Of a stretch of 64,000 nucleotides of DNA, positions 63,226 through 64,000 are shown in pieces. The stretch is from assembly GCA_051877515.1 (NCBI GenBank), contig JBJEIY010000005.1, positions 107,829-171,828 on the forward strand, in the 5' to 3' direction. The notes beneath the pieces were generated by a model. It searched no databases. It was not told where the DNA came from and was given only the letters and a program-made list of their open reading frames with translations. Position 1 is the stretch's first letter, and each line of letters begins with the position of its first letter. A program made the translations under genes and the position numbers. This DNA comes from XBB1006 sp051877515 (GTDB lineage: Bacteria; Bacillota; Clostridia; Lachnospirales; Lachnospiraceae).

Positions 63226-63459
63226 TAAATATACCTCCATTTTTAAGAACTACATATAATTTTGTTCTGTTGATATATCAATGTTAACCAATTTACTTAT
63301 ATTTTAGAAGATATTGATAAATTTATAAGTTACTATTTAATTTGATAGCAATACCACTATTTATAGTATTTCTTAATTTTGTTTTTTCTACAACTTCCGA
63401 TTTCTATTATTGAACCTTATTATACCAATTATTCTTCTTACTGTATATAAATGTTTTCA

Positions 63460-63477
63460 TGAGACATCGGGGATTCG
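63460..63477 (-). repeat. Partial duplicate of the tRNA-Lys 3' end
   Basis: TGAGACATCGGGGATTCG, identical to the 3' end of tRNA-Lys at 63620-63637, 160 bp away. The sequence between is unusually GC-rich. This looks like an attachment-site duplication left by an integration or deletion. Confidence 0.6.
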
Positions 63478-63572
63478 GTCTCCGCTTCGCTCCGGTCCGC
63501 GCAATTCGGTCGTCCCCCGGACGACCTGCGCCCCGGCCAACTTCGTTGTCCTGGCCTCGCTTCAGCAGTGTT
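63478..63572. other. GC-rich structured segment between tRNA-Lys repeats
   Basis: Contains hairpins GGTCGTCC-CCC-GGACGACC and GGCCA/TGGCC. Much richer in GC than the AT-rich sequence on its left. No gene is convincing. Confidence 0.45.
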
Positions 63573-63575
63573 TGA

Positions 63576-63619
63576 TGGTAACAAAAAAGACAAGCAAAAG
63601 CTTGTCTTTTTTGTTACCA
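63576..63619 (-). terminator. Terminator of the tRNA cluster
   Basis: Perfect inverted repeat: the outer arms GGTAAC/GTTACC and inner arms AAAAAAGACAAGC/GCTTGTCTTTTTT surround a 4-base loop. The T run serves the minus-strand tRNAs. Confidence 0.8.
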
Positions 63620-63692
63620 TGAGACATCGGGGATTCGAACCCCGGACAACTTGATTAAAAGTCAAGTGCTCTACCACCTGAGCTAATATCCC
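63620..63692 (-). tRNA. tRNA-Lys (anticodon TTT)
   Basis: Acceptor GGGATAT/ATGTCTC, anticodon stem-loop CTTGA-CTTTTAA-TCAAG, T-arm GGTTCGAATCC. No encoded CCA. Confidence 0.95.
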
Positions 63693-63769
63693 ATCTTATA
63701 ATACAAAATCAGTCTGTAAAAACTCATCTTGTAGTGAATTATAAGCACCAGATTGTTAAACAATCTGAA

Positions 63770-63842
<73 letters not shown>

Positions 63843-63848
63843 ATTGAG

Positions 63849-63922
63849 TTGCGGGAATAGGATTTGAACCTATGACCTTCGGGTTATGAGCCCGACGAGC
63901 TTCCAGACTGCTCCACCCCGCG
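63849..63922 (-). tRNA. Initiator tRNA-fMet (anticodon CAT)
   Basis: Unpaired C1-A72 at the acceptor end and three G-C pairs in the anticodon stem, with loop CTCATAA, mark an initiator tRNA. Confidence 0.93.
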
Positions 63923-63949
63923 ATGTTAATTTTAAAGGCTTTCGCCTAA

Positions 63950-64000
63950 TGGATGGAGGTGGATTCGAACCACCGAAGCAATTTGCAGCAGATTTACAGT
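63950..64000 (-). tRNA. tRNA-Tyr (anticodon GTA), partial
   Basis: 3' part only; the gene runs past the window edge. Anticodon loop reads CTGTAAA and a long variable arm (CTGCTGCAAATTGC) follows, as in tyrosine tRNAs. Confidence 0.85.

Noticed and set aside
63438..63677. Minus-strand ORF crossing tRNA-Lys
   Set aside because: It is translated tRNA and repeat sequence, without a gene-like start.

Overview
The window looks like the chromosome of an anaerobic, spore-forming Gram-positive of the class Clostridia, most likely Lachnospiraceae. The evidence is SpoVT, a SigI/RsgI pair, GGAGG-type ribosome binding sites, class 1A PBP and MATE/ROK/XRE paralogues of clostridial type, an arginine deiminase pathway, and moderate GC. 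The species cannot be named from the sequence alone. Most genes are on the minus strand.

Layout. 0-2.2 kb is a prophage remnant beside tRNA-Pro(CGG): a tape-measure C-terminus joined head-on to an integrase lacking its N-terminus. 2.3-14.3 kb is mostly housekeeping: PHP phosphatase, class A PBP, SpoVT, a rhodanese/PP-loop fusion, TrhA, ROK glucokinase, an adenine deaminase operon, ArgR, YitT and a tRNA-binding protein. 14.3-20.5 kb is an arginine deiminase cluster (arcA-arcB-arcC-arcD plus an AraC regulator) with a candidate ARG box upstream. 21-23.7 kb holds rpiB, an Ig-like surface protein and a YeiH-type transporter. 24.0-26.4 kb is a SigI/RsgI module in which both the anti-sigma factor and a separate secreted protein carry very long poly-aspartate tracts. 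Both transcription units start with the same promoter-like motif, ACCCCG-N19-CGTATT.

26.5-38 kb is an accessory stretch: RidA, GNATs, two MerR genes with typical 19-bp-spacer promoters, several XRE regulators with small membrane proteins, an aldo/keto reductase, a phospholipase D-like enzyme and asnA. It also has a degenerate copy of a type I toxin-antitoxin locus; the apparently intact copy is at 57.8 kb. 38-44.6 kb holds a macrodomain/SirTM sirtuin/NAD(P)-binding operon with operators matching one in front of a nearby Rrf2 gene, an ECF sigma/anti-sigma pair and a MarR-MATE operon. 44.6-51 kb holds xylulokinase, an EamA transporter flanked by inverted repeats, and several small genes. 50.9-54.1 kb is an arsenic operon (arsR-permease-thioredoxin-acr3-arsC). 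55.8-57 kb is a probable NiCo riboswitch in front of a cation diffusion facilitator. 58-63.2 kb holds AzlCD, GNATs and a PNPOx-HxlR-MATE group. The window ends in a minus-strand tRNA cluster (Tyr, fMet, Phe, Lys).

The best candidate for an under-described system is the SigI/RsgI poly-aspartate module. Next are the two type I toxin-antitoxin copies and the Rrf2-linked SirTM/macrodomain operon. All functions are inferred by reading the sequence; no database search was run.
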